Assembly (NCBI GenBank): GCA_963739045.1
Contig: CAVTYY010000005.1
Location: 1 to 64,000 of the forward strand
Direction of reading: 5' to 3'
From: Halobacillus_B sp963739045
Lineage (GTDB): Bacteria; Bacillota; Bacilli; Bacillales; Halobacillaceae
Length of the DNA stretch: 64,000 nucleotides
Shown: piece by piece, positions 8,746-16,584 of the stretch
How positions within the stretch are numbered: the first letter of the stretch is position 1
How the letters are laid out: each line of letters starts with the position of its first letter
The notes under the pieces: model-generated
What the model saw: only the letters and a program-made list of their open reading frames with translations
What the model was told of the DNA's origin: nothing
Database searches by the model: none
Translations under genes and position numbers: made by a program

Positions 8746-9272
8746 TCTTTTGGAAAATATTCATCGCGTTCTTCATTCCAGGAATTATCGGATATGGCGG
8801 TGGCCCAGCCTCGATCCCGTTAGTAGAAAACGAAGTCGTGGACCGGTTTCATTGGATGAATGTGACAGAGTTTAGCGAGATGCTCGCGATGGCCAATGCT
8901 CTTCCAGGTCCAATTGCCACAAAAATGGCTGGTTTTATTGGATATCAGCAGGGAGGATTGCTTGGTACATTAGTGGGCGTGTTTGCAACGGTCGCCCCGT
9001 CGCTTATCTTAATGATTCTATTGCTTAGTCTGCTTTATAAATTTAAAGATTCACCACGAGTGAAGACGATGACCAATCTTATTCGGCCTGCCATTGCTAT
9101 TCTGCTTGGTATCATGGCCTGGCAGTTTTTCAGGAACTCTTATGAAGCTGCCGGACTATTTCAAACCATTGGCTTAATAGCAGTAAGCTTCCTTTTATTA
9201 GAGAAAGTGAAGCTTCATCCGGCTTTTGTGATATTGGGATCTCTCATTTATGGAGCGATTTTTCTGGGGTAG
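8742..9272 (+). CDS. Half-size CHR (chromate transporter) family protein, second subunit (YwrA/YwrB-like)
   Basis: This is the second 176-residue CHR half, starting at an ATG that overlaps the preceding stop (ATGA). It repeats the same two motifs, GYGGGPASIPLVENEVV and NALPGPIATKMAGFIGY, showing that the pair arose by duplication; membrane topology of the two halves is probably opposite, as reported for short CHR pairs. It is the last gene before a strong terminator, closing the run of genes that begins with the ABC permease. Confidence 0.87.
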   Translation: MIFWKIFIAFFIPGIIGYGGGPASIPLVENEVVDRFHWMNVTEFSEMLAMANALPGPIATKMAGFIGYQQGGLLGTLVGVFATVAPSLILMILLLSLLYKFKDSPRVKTMTNLIRPAIAILLGIMAWQFFRNSYEAAGLFQTIGLIAVSFLLLEKVKLHPAFVILGSLIYGAIFLG

Positions 9273-9300
9273 GATAGAAAATTGATTTCCTACGCAGTTG

Positions 9301-9342
9301 AAAACCCAAATGGAAGGGCGCACCCCTTACCATTTGGGTTTT
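9301..9342. terminator. Bidirectional intrinsic terminator
   Basis: Stem AAAACCCAAATGG (9301-9313) pairs perfectly with 9330-9342, with further pairing AAGGG/CCCTT inside. It separates the plus-strand CHR pair from the convergent minus-strand secreted-protein gene. Confidence 0.85.
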
Positions 9343-9375
9343 CTTAATTGCAGAATAGTTACAGTCTTACCACCA

Positions 9376-12141
9376 TTAATACACATCAATATAAGCGGGG
9401 TATAGGTTATCTTTGCTGTGTACAAAAACGCTGCGATCTGTGCCATTTTGGTCCTCTAAACGAATGGTTAATGTTTTATCGGGTAGTTGTTCTTTTACAT
9501 AATCCGAAATATTGATGCTGTACCACCCTTTATGAGTAATATTCAGCTGACCGATGTAAGAATCATTTTCGCTTTGCGCAGGCTGGTTGTTCCAGTTTAC
9601 AGTGCGCTCACTCCAATAATCATCTAAAAGACCTGTGATCGAAACAGGGACTTTGGGGACTGCTGCATCGGTAACTTCCTGGTTTACATAGAAATGAAGA
9701 GATGCCTGGTTAATCTTATTGATGGGGAGAGAAGAGAAATCAAATTTTAACAAGGCTGCCCGGTCGTAGTTGGTGCTTTTATGATCATCTACGTCTTTTA
9801 TTTCCAGCAAAGGCTCTGTGCCATAGTTAAGGTCAGCAAAGTTACCGCTCCGAATAAAAGCATCTTCAGAGACAGGGATCGTTTGTTTATCCCACTCCGT
9901 TAACAGTTCACCTTTCTGATCATAGGCGGAGGCCCAGTAATAGCCTTCTTTCCTCAGGGTGTTCACTTTGAATCCTATCTGACCTTTTTCATTGCTGAAT
10001 TCTTCAGAAGAAAATTCCGTATGACCAGAAGGATTGGTATTCGTTGTCATATACTTACCGCTTAACCGAGTAAAACGACCGCCTAGGGCTGCTGATAATC
10101 CATGATGGTTTTTTAAGTCCACGATGTTTACATTCACCGTGGCTTTTGTGCCATCGAAGACGATGGAAGCGTCATTTATGATCATTGGTAGTAAGTCCGT
10201 ACTCGTAGTGGCAGCTGAAACCATAGATGATAACGGACCGGTATTACCCGTTACATCGACTGCAGCAACTTTATAAAAGTAAGTTGTATTTGGTAATAAA
10301 CCAGTATCTGTAAATTCTAAGCTCCTAGAAGCTCCGGCAAAAGTATCTTTACTCGCTTGGAAAGCAGGATCGGTACTTCTGTAAATCCGGTATTCTTCAA
10401 TTTCCTGATTATCAAATGCTCTTCCATAGCTAAGGGTTACACTCTGATAATCAAATGGATCGGCCCGCAAAGGTTTACTAATTTGGGTAGGTGGTTTGGA
10501 ATCTTCCGGCGGTTTCCAAAAGACTGCATCAGGACTCCATTCAGAAGGAAGATAGCGAATCGTATCATAGTGATGCAGGGCGATACCGGCATAACTTTCT
10601 TCTCCTGAGAAAGCGCTTTCAACTTTCTTCAGCTCTTCTTCCATATAAGTGCGGCCTTCCTCACGAAAACTAATCACTTCTGGATCGCCTCCATCAGCAA
10701 TATCCTTTGTTTCTACGCCAATCACAACGGAATTTGGTTTGCCAATTTCGTTGGCATAATCGATTTCTCCTTGTGCTTGAGCAATGATCCCTGCCGATCC
10801 TTCTGCCTGATCGCGATAGTCCATGATGGAAATATAATCGACAATATCCTGGACATGCTGAGATAGCCATTGATTTTTTTCCTTACCAGGAGCTCCCCAA
10901 ATAATTCCTTTAGCAAAGTCAGAAGAATCATACCACCTTGGTATCGCTGCACCGACCGAGAGACCAGAACCTGCAGCTTTTTTGCGATCCATAAATATTT
11001 GTAATAGATCCAGGTATTGAAGCTGTAAAGAAGGGGTATCAGTTTTGAATTCGGGTGCTATATATGGTTCAATGTCGATATTTACCCCGTCGAAGCGCTC
11101 CTGTTTTTTAGAAGATAAGTTGTAATTTAAAATGTTTTCAAATTCTCGTATGGCGACGTGATGGTATTCCTGGTAAGCACCAAAATAGGGTGGTTTGGTG
11201 CCGCCTGACATGAGCGCCTGAATCTTATAGCCATGGTCATGGGCCCAGTGGACAAGATCCCGTACTTTCTCTCTTTCATCTTCCAGCATGTCTGTCCCGA
11301 AATAATCACCCACCCCAAGATATAAGGTGGTAATGGGGTCCTGGTCAAAGGTTTTTGTGTCCTTAGCCATAGCATCTAAAACTTTTCGAGAGCCTTTATT
11401 ATAAAGGAGGTTATAGGAGGCATTTTCCCAGATCCACATGGCACGGTCTTGATTAAGGAGTGAGGTCTCTTCATTGGAACCTTTTCCAAGCTGAACATAA
11501 GAGGTGGAACTTAATCCGGTCGTGCCAATGGTGTCTGTTGCTCTTGCTTCTAAGCTGAAGGTTTGATCTTTCAGTTTATGACGCTTGATTTTCCATTTGT
11601 ACTCATAAAGACCTTTCTTTTCTTTAGCTGCTTTCCAGTGACCGCCATTTATACGAACTTCTACACGCTTTAATTGGTTCTCTGAAGCCGCCTTTACTTC
11701 AATTTTTACATTGTTCTTCTTCATTTGTCCGGAATCCTCAGGGCTTATAATAGTGACTACAGGAGCTGCCGCCTGACTATTATGTGCATTCAGGTGAACA
11801 CGATTTGACCAAACGGTATATCGAGTCGACGTATTTGTACCGATGGCGAGCAGTTCTAAGGAACCATTGTATCGGCTAGTGTTTAAATCGTAGTACCATG
11901 TGCCGGAATTCTGGTTTTCTGGATTCATTATAACTTCGACTGTATCCTCAGCATTAATTATTAATTGAATACTGGATGTTTCCGTATACGTGCCCGAAAT
12001 CCGAATCTTATTTCCTTGAACGACCTCTCCATCTTCAGGTGAACGAATGGTTAAGGCAGATGCTGCCTCTGCATTGGTAATAGGAATCCATGACAAAACA
12101 AGCAGGAATACGAACCACCCAGCCAACTGTTTCCTCCACAT
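9376..12141 (-). CDS. Secreted multidomain protein with GH18-like barrel, FN3 and DNRLRE domains
   Basis: The 921-residue protein begins with a Sec signal peptide cut near residue 26 (NAEA). Two Ig-like modules follow (about 30-118 and 126-216). A TIM-barrel-like region (about 232-545) contains FDGVNIDIEPY at 350-360, matching the GH18 active-site pattern DGxxxDxE with D351, D356 and candidate acid E358. A fibronectin type III domain (about 552-647), an unassigned beta-rich stretch, and a C-terminal DNRLRE domain (about 757-921) complete it. No sortase motif or membrane anchor was seen, so it is probably released or wall-associated. Chitin or peptidoglycan-type glycan cleavage is plausible, not shown. 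Confidence 0.8.
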   Translation of the reverse strand: MWRKQLAGWFVFLLVLSWIPITNAEAASALTIRSPEDGEVVQGNKIRISGTYTETSSIQLIINAEDTVEVIMNPENQNSGTWYYDLNTSRYNGSLELLAIGTNTSTRYTVWSNRVHLNAHNSQAAAPVVTIISPEDSGQMKKNNVKIEVKAASENQLKRVEVRINGGHWKAAKEKKGLYEYKWKIKRHKLKDQTFSLEARATDTIGTTGLSSTSYVQLGKGSNEETSLLNQDRAMWIWENASYNLLYNKGSRKVLDAMAKDTKTFDQDPITTLYLGVGDYFGTDMLEDEREKVRDLVHWAHDHGYKIQALMSGGTKPPYFGAYQEYHHVAIREFENILNYNLSSKKQERFDGVNIDIEPYIAPEFKTDTPSLQLQYLDLLQIFMDRKKAAGSGLSVGAAIPRWYDSSDFAKGIIWGAPGKEKNQWLSQHVQDIVDYISIMDYRDQAEGSAGIIAQAQGEIDYANEIGKPNSVVIGVETKDIADGGDPEVISFREEGRTYMEEELKKVESAFSGEESYAGIALHHYDTIRYLPSEWSPDAVFWKPPEDSKPPTQISKPLRADPFDYQSVTLSYGRAFDNQEIEEYRIYRSTDPAFQASKDTFAGASRSLEFTDTGLLPNTTYFYKVAAVDVTGNTGPLSSMVSAATTSTDLLPMIINDASIVFDGTKATVNVNIVDLKNHHGLSAALGGRFTRLSGKYMTTNTNPSGHTEFSSEEFSNEKGQIGFKVNTLRKEGYYWASAYDQKGELLTEWDKQTIPVSEDAFIRSGNFADLNYGTEPLLEIKDVDDHKSTNYDRAALLKFDFSSLPINKINQASLHFYVNQEVTDAAVPKVPVSITGLLDDYWSERTVNWNNQPAQSENDSYIGQLNITHKGWYSINISDYVKEQLPDKTLTIRLEDQNGTDRSVFVHSKDNLYPAYIDVY

Positions 12142-12295
12142 ACCCTCACATCCCGTGTTTTCTATTTTAATAGTTTTTTCTTACTGTCCTCCTTCCATTT
12201 TAAGGTAGAGTAGTGAGTATAATTATACGCTTTGCAGCGCGGTTGAAATATGACCTTTAATAGACCTTTATTGAGCCGCGGCTTCTACGCTTGCC

Positions 12296-12529
12296 ATGCT
12301 GGATGAAAAGCTGGATGGCTTCACTCAGCTCGCTAACAGTGTGAGAGGGGAAACGGCAACGGTGGAACTAGCGACTAGTGAACTTGCAACAATTATTCAG
12401 CAATCGGCAGCAAGTTTAGAGGAAATGAATGCTACCGTCGATAATTTAACATCCGATAACAAGACGGCAGCCGACCTAATGAAAGAAACCGTTAAGAAAG
12501 CTGAACATTTAAAACAGACCTTTGCTTAA
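12296..12529 (+). pseudogene. Fragment resembling a methyl-accepting chemotaxis protein
   Basis: The 77-codon frame encodes a heptad-rich helix with QQSAASLEEMNATVDNL, like the conserved signalling hairpin region of chemotaxis receptors, and ends in a short coiled coil. It lacks the sensory domain, membrane helices, HAMP domain and the conserved hairpin tip. No good ribosome binding site precedes the ATG, and an in-frame stop lies eight codons upstream. It is best read as the decayed 3' end of a receptor gene. A small expressed coiled-coil protein cannot be excluded. Confidence 0.4.
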
Positions 12530-12533
12530 TATC

Positions 12534-12570
12534 AGGAAATCCCCAGTCAAAGGGGGATCTCCTGTTTTTT
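12534..12570 (+). terminator. Intrinsic terminator after the chemotaxis-receptor remnant
   Basis: Stem AGGAAATCCCC (12534-12544) with GGGGATCTCCT (12553-12563), one A-C mismatch, followed by seven T residues. Its presence supports an earlier functional gene here. Confidence 0.75.
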
Positions 12571-12729
12571 TAGGAGAAATGGAATCTTATGGAATAGGAA
12601 AATAGCCTGATAGGAGGTATAATAGGACTATACGATCGCACCTTTATTCACCTGCAATGGATTGAATTCATTCTTAACAGATGTACATATGCTGACTTTT
12701 TAGCATAACTAAACAAAGAGGTGATAGAG

Positions 12730-13893
12730 TTGAGTACTAAACTAGTAAAACTCTGTGTTGTTCTCATCCTGCTGATCTCTTTTCCCCTATTCTCTTCTCT
12801 CCACGTCCAAGCTGCCAGCTCTCAATTTGTTACAAAAGGAACTTCAGCGAATAAAGTTGTCGCGCTCACCTTTGACGATGGAGCCGATGGAACCAATATT
12901 GAGAAGCTTCTTTCGATACTTGCGGACCATCATATCACGGCTACTTTCTTTCTGACAGGTTCAGGAACAAAAGATCATCCCAGTGCCGTTAAGAAAATCA
13001 CGGCTGCAGGGCATGATATAGGCAATCATTCGTATTCTCATCCTGACTTCACTACTCTATCCTCGGCGCAAATGAAGAACGAATTGAATCAAACGGAAGC
13101 AATGATCAAAAGCACAACCGGCAAATCTTCAAAACCGCTTTTCCGTGCCCCATTTGGAGCAGTGAATTCTGCGGTTCTATCCGCAGCTGGAAGTGCTGGT
13201 TTTACCCACACCATTCAATGGAATATTGACACCCTCGATTGGAAAGGCACGTCAAGTACAGCGATAACAAATAAAGTAATGGATCATATCGTACCTGGGT
13301 CGATTATTCTAATGCATACTGGGGAGGGGGCTTCTGGAACTCCTGGGGCTCTTCCAACTATGATTTCAAAACTGAAAGCGAAGGGCTACCAATTCGTGAC
13401 TGTACGTGATCTGTTATTCGCCCAATCTACGGGGGACGCTTATGTGGTACAACCCGGGGATACATTATATAGGATTGCAAAAAAATACGGGATGACCGTG
13501 CAGCAGCTGGCAGAATTGAATCATTTAGCTGACCCAAGCTATATTCGAGCAGGACAGGTGCTTGTAATCAGCAAGCCCTCTTCTTCTATTCACACATATA
13601 CAGTCAAATCAGGAGATACTCTATATAGCCTGGCTCGTAAATACGGGGTTTCTGTTTCGGCCATCGTATCAGCCAATCATTTAGCAAATGCGAGCTATAT
13701 AACGGTGGGACAAGTCCTGGTCATTCCAGATCAAGCAGAACCGCATTTTACCGCTTATGCGGTGAAGGCAGGCGATACGCTATACAGCATTGCTCGTCGG
13801 TATAACACGAGTGTGTCTAAGCTAGTGCAAGTCAATCACTTATCCAACCCTGACTTTTTACTAATTGGCACCATCCTTAAAATTCCGCAGTAG
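12730..13893 (+). CDS. Secreted polysaccharide deacetylase with three LysM repeats
   Basis: From the TTG at 12730 (AGAGGTG site just upstream; a GTG at 12721 lies inside that site) the protein is 387 residues. A signal peptide ends near residue 28 (VQA). The NodB-type deacetylase domain spans about 42-230 with TFDDG (D49, D50), the metal-binding H100/H104 pair (NHSYSH) and RAPFG near 139. Three LysM repeats follow at about 237-281, 289-333 and 342-386, each with the GDTLY core, so it should bind peptidoglycan. It probably removes N-acetyl groups from wall glycan; the exact substrate is not shown. A terminator-containing repeat follows. Confidence 0.93.
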   Translation: MSTKLVKLCVVLILLISFPLFSSLHVQAASSQFVTKGTSANKVVALTFDDGADGTNIEKLLSILADHHITATFFLTGSGTKDHPSAVKKITAAGHDIGNHSYSHPDFTTLSSAQMKNELNQTEAMIKSTTGKSSKPLFRAPFGAVNSAVLSAAGSAGFTHTIQWNIDTLDWKGTSSTAITNKVMDHIVPGSIILMHTGEGASGTPGALPTMISKLKAKGYQFVTVRDLLFAQSTGDAYVVQPGDTLYRIAKKYGMTVQQLAELNHLADPSYIRAGQVLVISKPSSSIHTYTVKSGDTLYSLARKYGVSVSAIVSANHLANASYITVGQVLVIPDQAEPHFTAYAVKAGDTLYSIARRYNTSVSKLVQVNHLSNPDFLLIGTILKIPQ

Positions 13894-13905
13894 TTAGCTG
13901 AGCGA

Positions 13906-13997
13906 CTGGGACATAAGTCTTTTTTCCATAATTAAATCCGAATGATGATGAAAGGCTAACGATATTCTTCCATCAACGTTCGGATTTTTTTGACCTG
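13906..13997. repeat. Interspersed hairpin element, family 1 copy A
   Basis: Begins CTGGGACATAAG and contains inverted arms AAATCCGAA (13934-13942) and TTCGGATTT (13979-13987) ending in a T run. It aligns along its length with 18967-19050 (copy B). It may double as terminator for the deacetylase gene. Confidence 0.75.
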
Positions 13998-14108
13998 CAA
14001 CCAAGGGAGACTTCTAGATGTTTTCATAGGTTATGTAGGAGCTAAGAAATGTTTGTATCCTTATAGTATAAGGTTACTCGCTAGTTTAATTGGAAAGATG
14101 GTGCTTTA

Positions 14109-14532
14109 TGTCGATTCGAGTACGTAAGATATTTTCAAATATCGCCATGGTACTGATCCCTCTTTTTTCTTACTCATTTCGGTATTTATTCTTATAAACG
14201 TTTTTAGCGATTTTCAAGGTTTGCGCTCCACTTTTGATCATTCGGATCAGACGAATAAGGTAGAAGAACAGTTCGTTCAATTGAAAAAAATCTCCGCTCT
14301 TCATCCAGACAGACTTTTGGATAAGAGCTATCTTGCTGGTCTTGACACGCAATTTAATTTTGAAGATGCTCGTTTGTTAGTGAGGAAAGAAGAGGAGATC
14401 ATTTATAAAAGTGCTAATGCTGACTCATTATCTCTAGCAGATTTGCCTTCGTTTGGCTTTACCGAGATCAATCTGCCCATTACTAGGAAGGGAAAGGGAG
14501 GGAAAAGAAGAGACGGTAAAAACTCTGTATAA
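14109..14532 (+). pseudogene. Sensor-kinase-like N-terminal fragment with a frameshift
   Basis: An ATG at 14109 starts MSIRVRKIFSNIAMVLIPLF, typical of the first membrane helix of a sensor histidine kinase, but the frame stops soon after. The +1 frame continues the hydrophobic helix (FFLLISVFILINVF) and then an extracellular-type segment to 14532. The frames meet at a run of six T near 14163-14168, where one added T would restore a single frame. No HAMP, DHp or ATPase domain follows; the frame ends in a lysine-rich stretch that runs into the terminator of the next gene. It is a doubly disabled remnant, or the T-run is a sequencing error in an already truncated gene. Confidence 0.55.
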
Positions 14533-14554
14533 GGAGAATTTACCGTCTCTTCTT
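14505..14554 (-). terminator. Terminator of the small membrane protein gene
   Basis: Perfect 16-bp stem AAGAAGAGACGGTAAA (14505-14520) with 14539-14554. It overlaps the 3' end of the kinase-like fragment and follows the minus-strand gene. Confidence 0.8.
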
Positions 14555-14558
14555 AAAG

Positions 14559-14750
14559 CTATTGTTGTCTTCCTCTATTTTTATTCCAAATTAATAAAAT
14601 TAACCCAAGGGCGATATAGATAAAAATGACAATCGCCAAGGAATACATCCTTGATTTCATAGGTCCATCTGAAAATAATATGGGACCAAGACCAAAAATA
14701 GTAACTCCCAGATAAAGCAGGGAAAACACGCCGTAAACTAGTTTTTTCAT
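14559..14750 (-). CDS. Small two-helix membrane protein of unknown function
   Basis: The 63-residue product has two predicted membrane helices (about 5-25 and 35-55) separated by a short polar loop (FSDGPMKSRM) and ends with a basic tail (NKNRGRQQ). I do not recognise the family. An AAGGAGTG site lies 8 nt before the ATG on the minus strand and a strong terminator follows, so this small gene is likely real. Confidence 0.7.
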   Translation of the reverse strand: MKKLVYGVFSLLYLGVTIFGLGPILFSDGPMKSRMYSLAIVIFIYIALGLILLIWNKNRGRQQ

Positions 14751-14927
14751 TATGATTCACTCCTTGTTGCCTTCGTTCCTATTTCGTTTTATCTCTTCTG
14801 AAGGTAAGTTTAATTCGTTGTCGTTATTATCTAAATGAGAGTAATGGTTACAACATTTACGAAATTCTACCTAACTAAACATTTTTTTAGGATGATGGTT
14901 TAAAAGAATTAGTTCATAACATGCTAT

Positions 14928-14969
14928 AAAAAACATTCCCTTCCGAAAGTAAAGAAAGGGAATGTTTTT
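14928..14969. terminator. Hairpin with T run, no obvious gene
   Basis: AAAAAACATTCCCTT (14928-14942) faces AAAGGGAATGTTTTT (14955-14969). It lies between the divergent small membrane gene and the nitroreductase, with no plus-strand gene ending nearby, so it may shield the next promoter or be left over from a lost gene. Confidence 0.6.
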
Positions 14970-15023
14970 AAATTGGAAAAAAAAGTGGTCGATACGCAGG
15001 TCGTATTATATACTATAGTAGAA

Positions 15024-15052
15024 TTGACAATTGAAGTGATAACGATTATCAT
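15024..15052 (+). promoter_or_regulatory. SigmaA-type promoter overlapped by a Fur box
   Basis: TTGACA (15024-15029), a 17-nt spacer, and TATCAT (15047-15052) form a good vegetative promoter. TGATAACGATTATCA (15037-15051) matches the Bacillus Fur 7-1-7 consensus at all but one of the 14 defined bases and covers the spacer and -10. Iron-dependent repression of the nitroreductase follows by inference. Confidence 0.7.
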
Positions 15053-15095
15053 TATCGTCAGAATGAACTCAATCTAATAAATGCAGGTGAGACAT

Positions 15096-15650
15096 ATGGA
15101 AGAAGCGAAAACAGATTTAGCCAAAATTATTCGTGCACGCAGATCAGTGAAGAGCGGGTACTTGGATAAGGAAGTACCTGAAGACTTAATTAGAGAATTA
15201 TTAGATGATGCAAGATGGGCGCCAACTCATGGCCTCAGAGAACCTTGGCGTTTTATCTTTGTGCCGACAGAAGAAACGAATGACTTTGTGGAAGATATCG
15301 TCCAGACTTTTCCGAGGGAAAGTCAAGAGAACCGCAGGAATTATTTCAGTCAGCCCGCTGCTTTTCTGATTCCAGTAATGGAAGAAGATCCACGGCAGAA
15401 GCAATGGGAAGAAAACTTTGGAGCGATCAGCAGTCTCATTCAGAACTTTCAATTGCTTTCATGGGAACGCAAATTAGGGGTGGTCTGGAAAACAAATCCG
15501 CAGATTCATGAACCTCGTGTCCGGGAGATCTTAGGTGTTAAACCAGGAGAGAAAATTGTTGGCTTCTTACACCTTGGGTATTTTGACAAAGAGCCCAAAG
15601 CGAAAGAACGTACGCCTATTGAAAACAAATTAAGTATTTACAAAAAATAA
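15096..15650 (+). CDS. Nitroreductase family flavoprotein
   Basis: The ATG at 15096 follows GCAGGTGA and gives 184 residues, typical for short nitroreductase-fold proteins. The N-terminal RARRSVKSG motif and the ARWAPTHGLREPWRF segment (about 40-55) are FMN-binding landmarks; VGFLHLGYFD near the C-terminus is also family-typical. Such enzymes use NAD(P)H and FMN to reduce nitro compounds, quinones or flavins. The Fur box over the promoter suggests an iron-starvation role, for instance flavin-linked ferric reduction, but that is inference. A 5-codon longer start at 15081 would place the start upstream of the ribosome site. The gene stands alone and is followed by a perfect terminator. Confidence 0.88.
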   Translation: MEEAKTDLAKIIRARRSVKSGYLDKEVPEDLIRELLDDARWAPTHGLREPWRFIFVPTEETNDFVEDIVQTFPRESQENRRNYFSQPAAFLIPVMEEDPRQKQWEENFGAISSLIQNFQLLSWERKLGVVWKTNPQIHEPRVREILGVKPGEKIVGFLHLGYFDKEPKAKERTPIENKLSIYKK

Positions 15651-15689
15651 TAAGTGTGAAGAGTCCCGCATAAAAACATTTTATTCATC

Positions 15690-15725
15690 AGAAAAACCCG
15701 AACTTACATAGGTTCGGGTTTTTCT
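15690..15725. terminator. Intrinsic terminator, AAACCCGAAC type
   Basis: Perfect 14-bp stem AGAAAAACCCGAAC (15690-15703) with 15712-15725 and an 8-nt loop. It is one of the recurring hairpins of this type in the window. Confidence 0.85.
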
Positions 15726-16050
15726 ATGTATTGCAATCCATGAAGGTAACCGATTCGTCCATCTGCTTCGCTTTCTAAGGGCACGGCATATGCCTCTTCA
15801 GTTTCTCCAATAGTAAGGTCTTTCTGTGGGTTTTATATCCCCTTCTTTGAATGACACTCCTCTAGTTATTATTAATGAGCAGAAAAGATAATCAGTCAAT
15901 AAAAATAATTATATCGAAAAAATAATAAGTAGTTCCGCGAAAATAGGATCCAAAGATGATCTGTAAATTACAATTTGAAAATAAGAGGTTTGACGTATTA
16001 GTTGAACGGATAATGGTAACCCGTTGGAAATTTTTTAAGGAGGTTACCTT
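15726..16050. other. Intergenic region before the TRAP operon
   Basis: No gene is supported. A 38-codon open stretch on the minus strand runs through the terminator without a start or ribosome site. A TTGACG box at 15990-15995 may serve the TRAP genes, with TAATGG at 16011-16016 at a short 15-nt spacing. GGTAACC (16015-16021) is an inverted match of GGTTACC (16042-16048), which borders the dctQ-like ribosome binding site. Confidence 0.4.
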
Positions 16051-16584
16051 ATGGAATGGCTAAAAAAAATAGACCGTGGCCAGGCTATTCTTGAAAAATG
16101 GATCATCAGTTGGTCTATCATCGGAATGACACTCGTGCTGCTGGCCAATGTGATCTCAAGATCATTATTTGGAAATAGTTTAACTTTTGCTGAAGAGGTT
16201 GGTCAATTCTTTCTAATCTTAGTCACTTTTGTTGGCTTAAGTTATTGCGCTCGGAACGGAAGGCATTTAAAAATGACAGCACTTGTAGAAATGCTGCCCT
16301 TTCGTTTAAGAAAATATTTAGTGATTTTCGTTACGTTTTCTACATCTATTCTCTTATTCTTTCTTACTTATTATGGACTGAAGTACACATTATTTTTATA
16401 TGATATTGACCGAGTTACTCCTGCTTTAAGGCTTCCATTATACATCATTATATTATTTGTTCCGCTAGGGTTGTTTTTTGGAGCAATCCAATATGCATAT
16501 GAAGGCTTCTTAAATATCCGTTACAAAAATCATATGATAGACGGGACGCTTGAAATCCCATCAGGAAATAAGGAGGCAGACTAA
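16051..16584 (+). CDS. TRAP transporter small permease (DctQ family)
   Basis: The 177-residue protein has four predicted membrane helices and the length of DctQ subunits. Family-type landmarks are the NVISRSLFG segment near residue 34 and the LSYCARNGRHLKM region between helices 2 and 3. It should associate with the DctM subunit encoded next, which overlaps its stop (TAATG). A strong AAGGAGG site precedes the ATG. TRAP systems use ion gradients to take up organic acids such as C4-dicarboxylates, sialic acid or ectoine with a binding protein; the ligand here is not evident. Confidence 0.92.
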   Translation: MEWLKKIDRGQAILEKWIISWSIIGMTLVLLANVISRSLFGNSLTFAEEVGQFFLILVTFVGLSYCARNGRHLKMTALVEMLPFRLRKYLVIFVTFSTSILLFFLTYYGLKYTLFLYDIDRVTPALRLPLYIIILFVPLGLFFGAIQYAYEGFLNIRYKNHMIDGTLEIPSGNKEAD

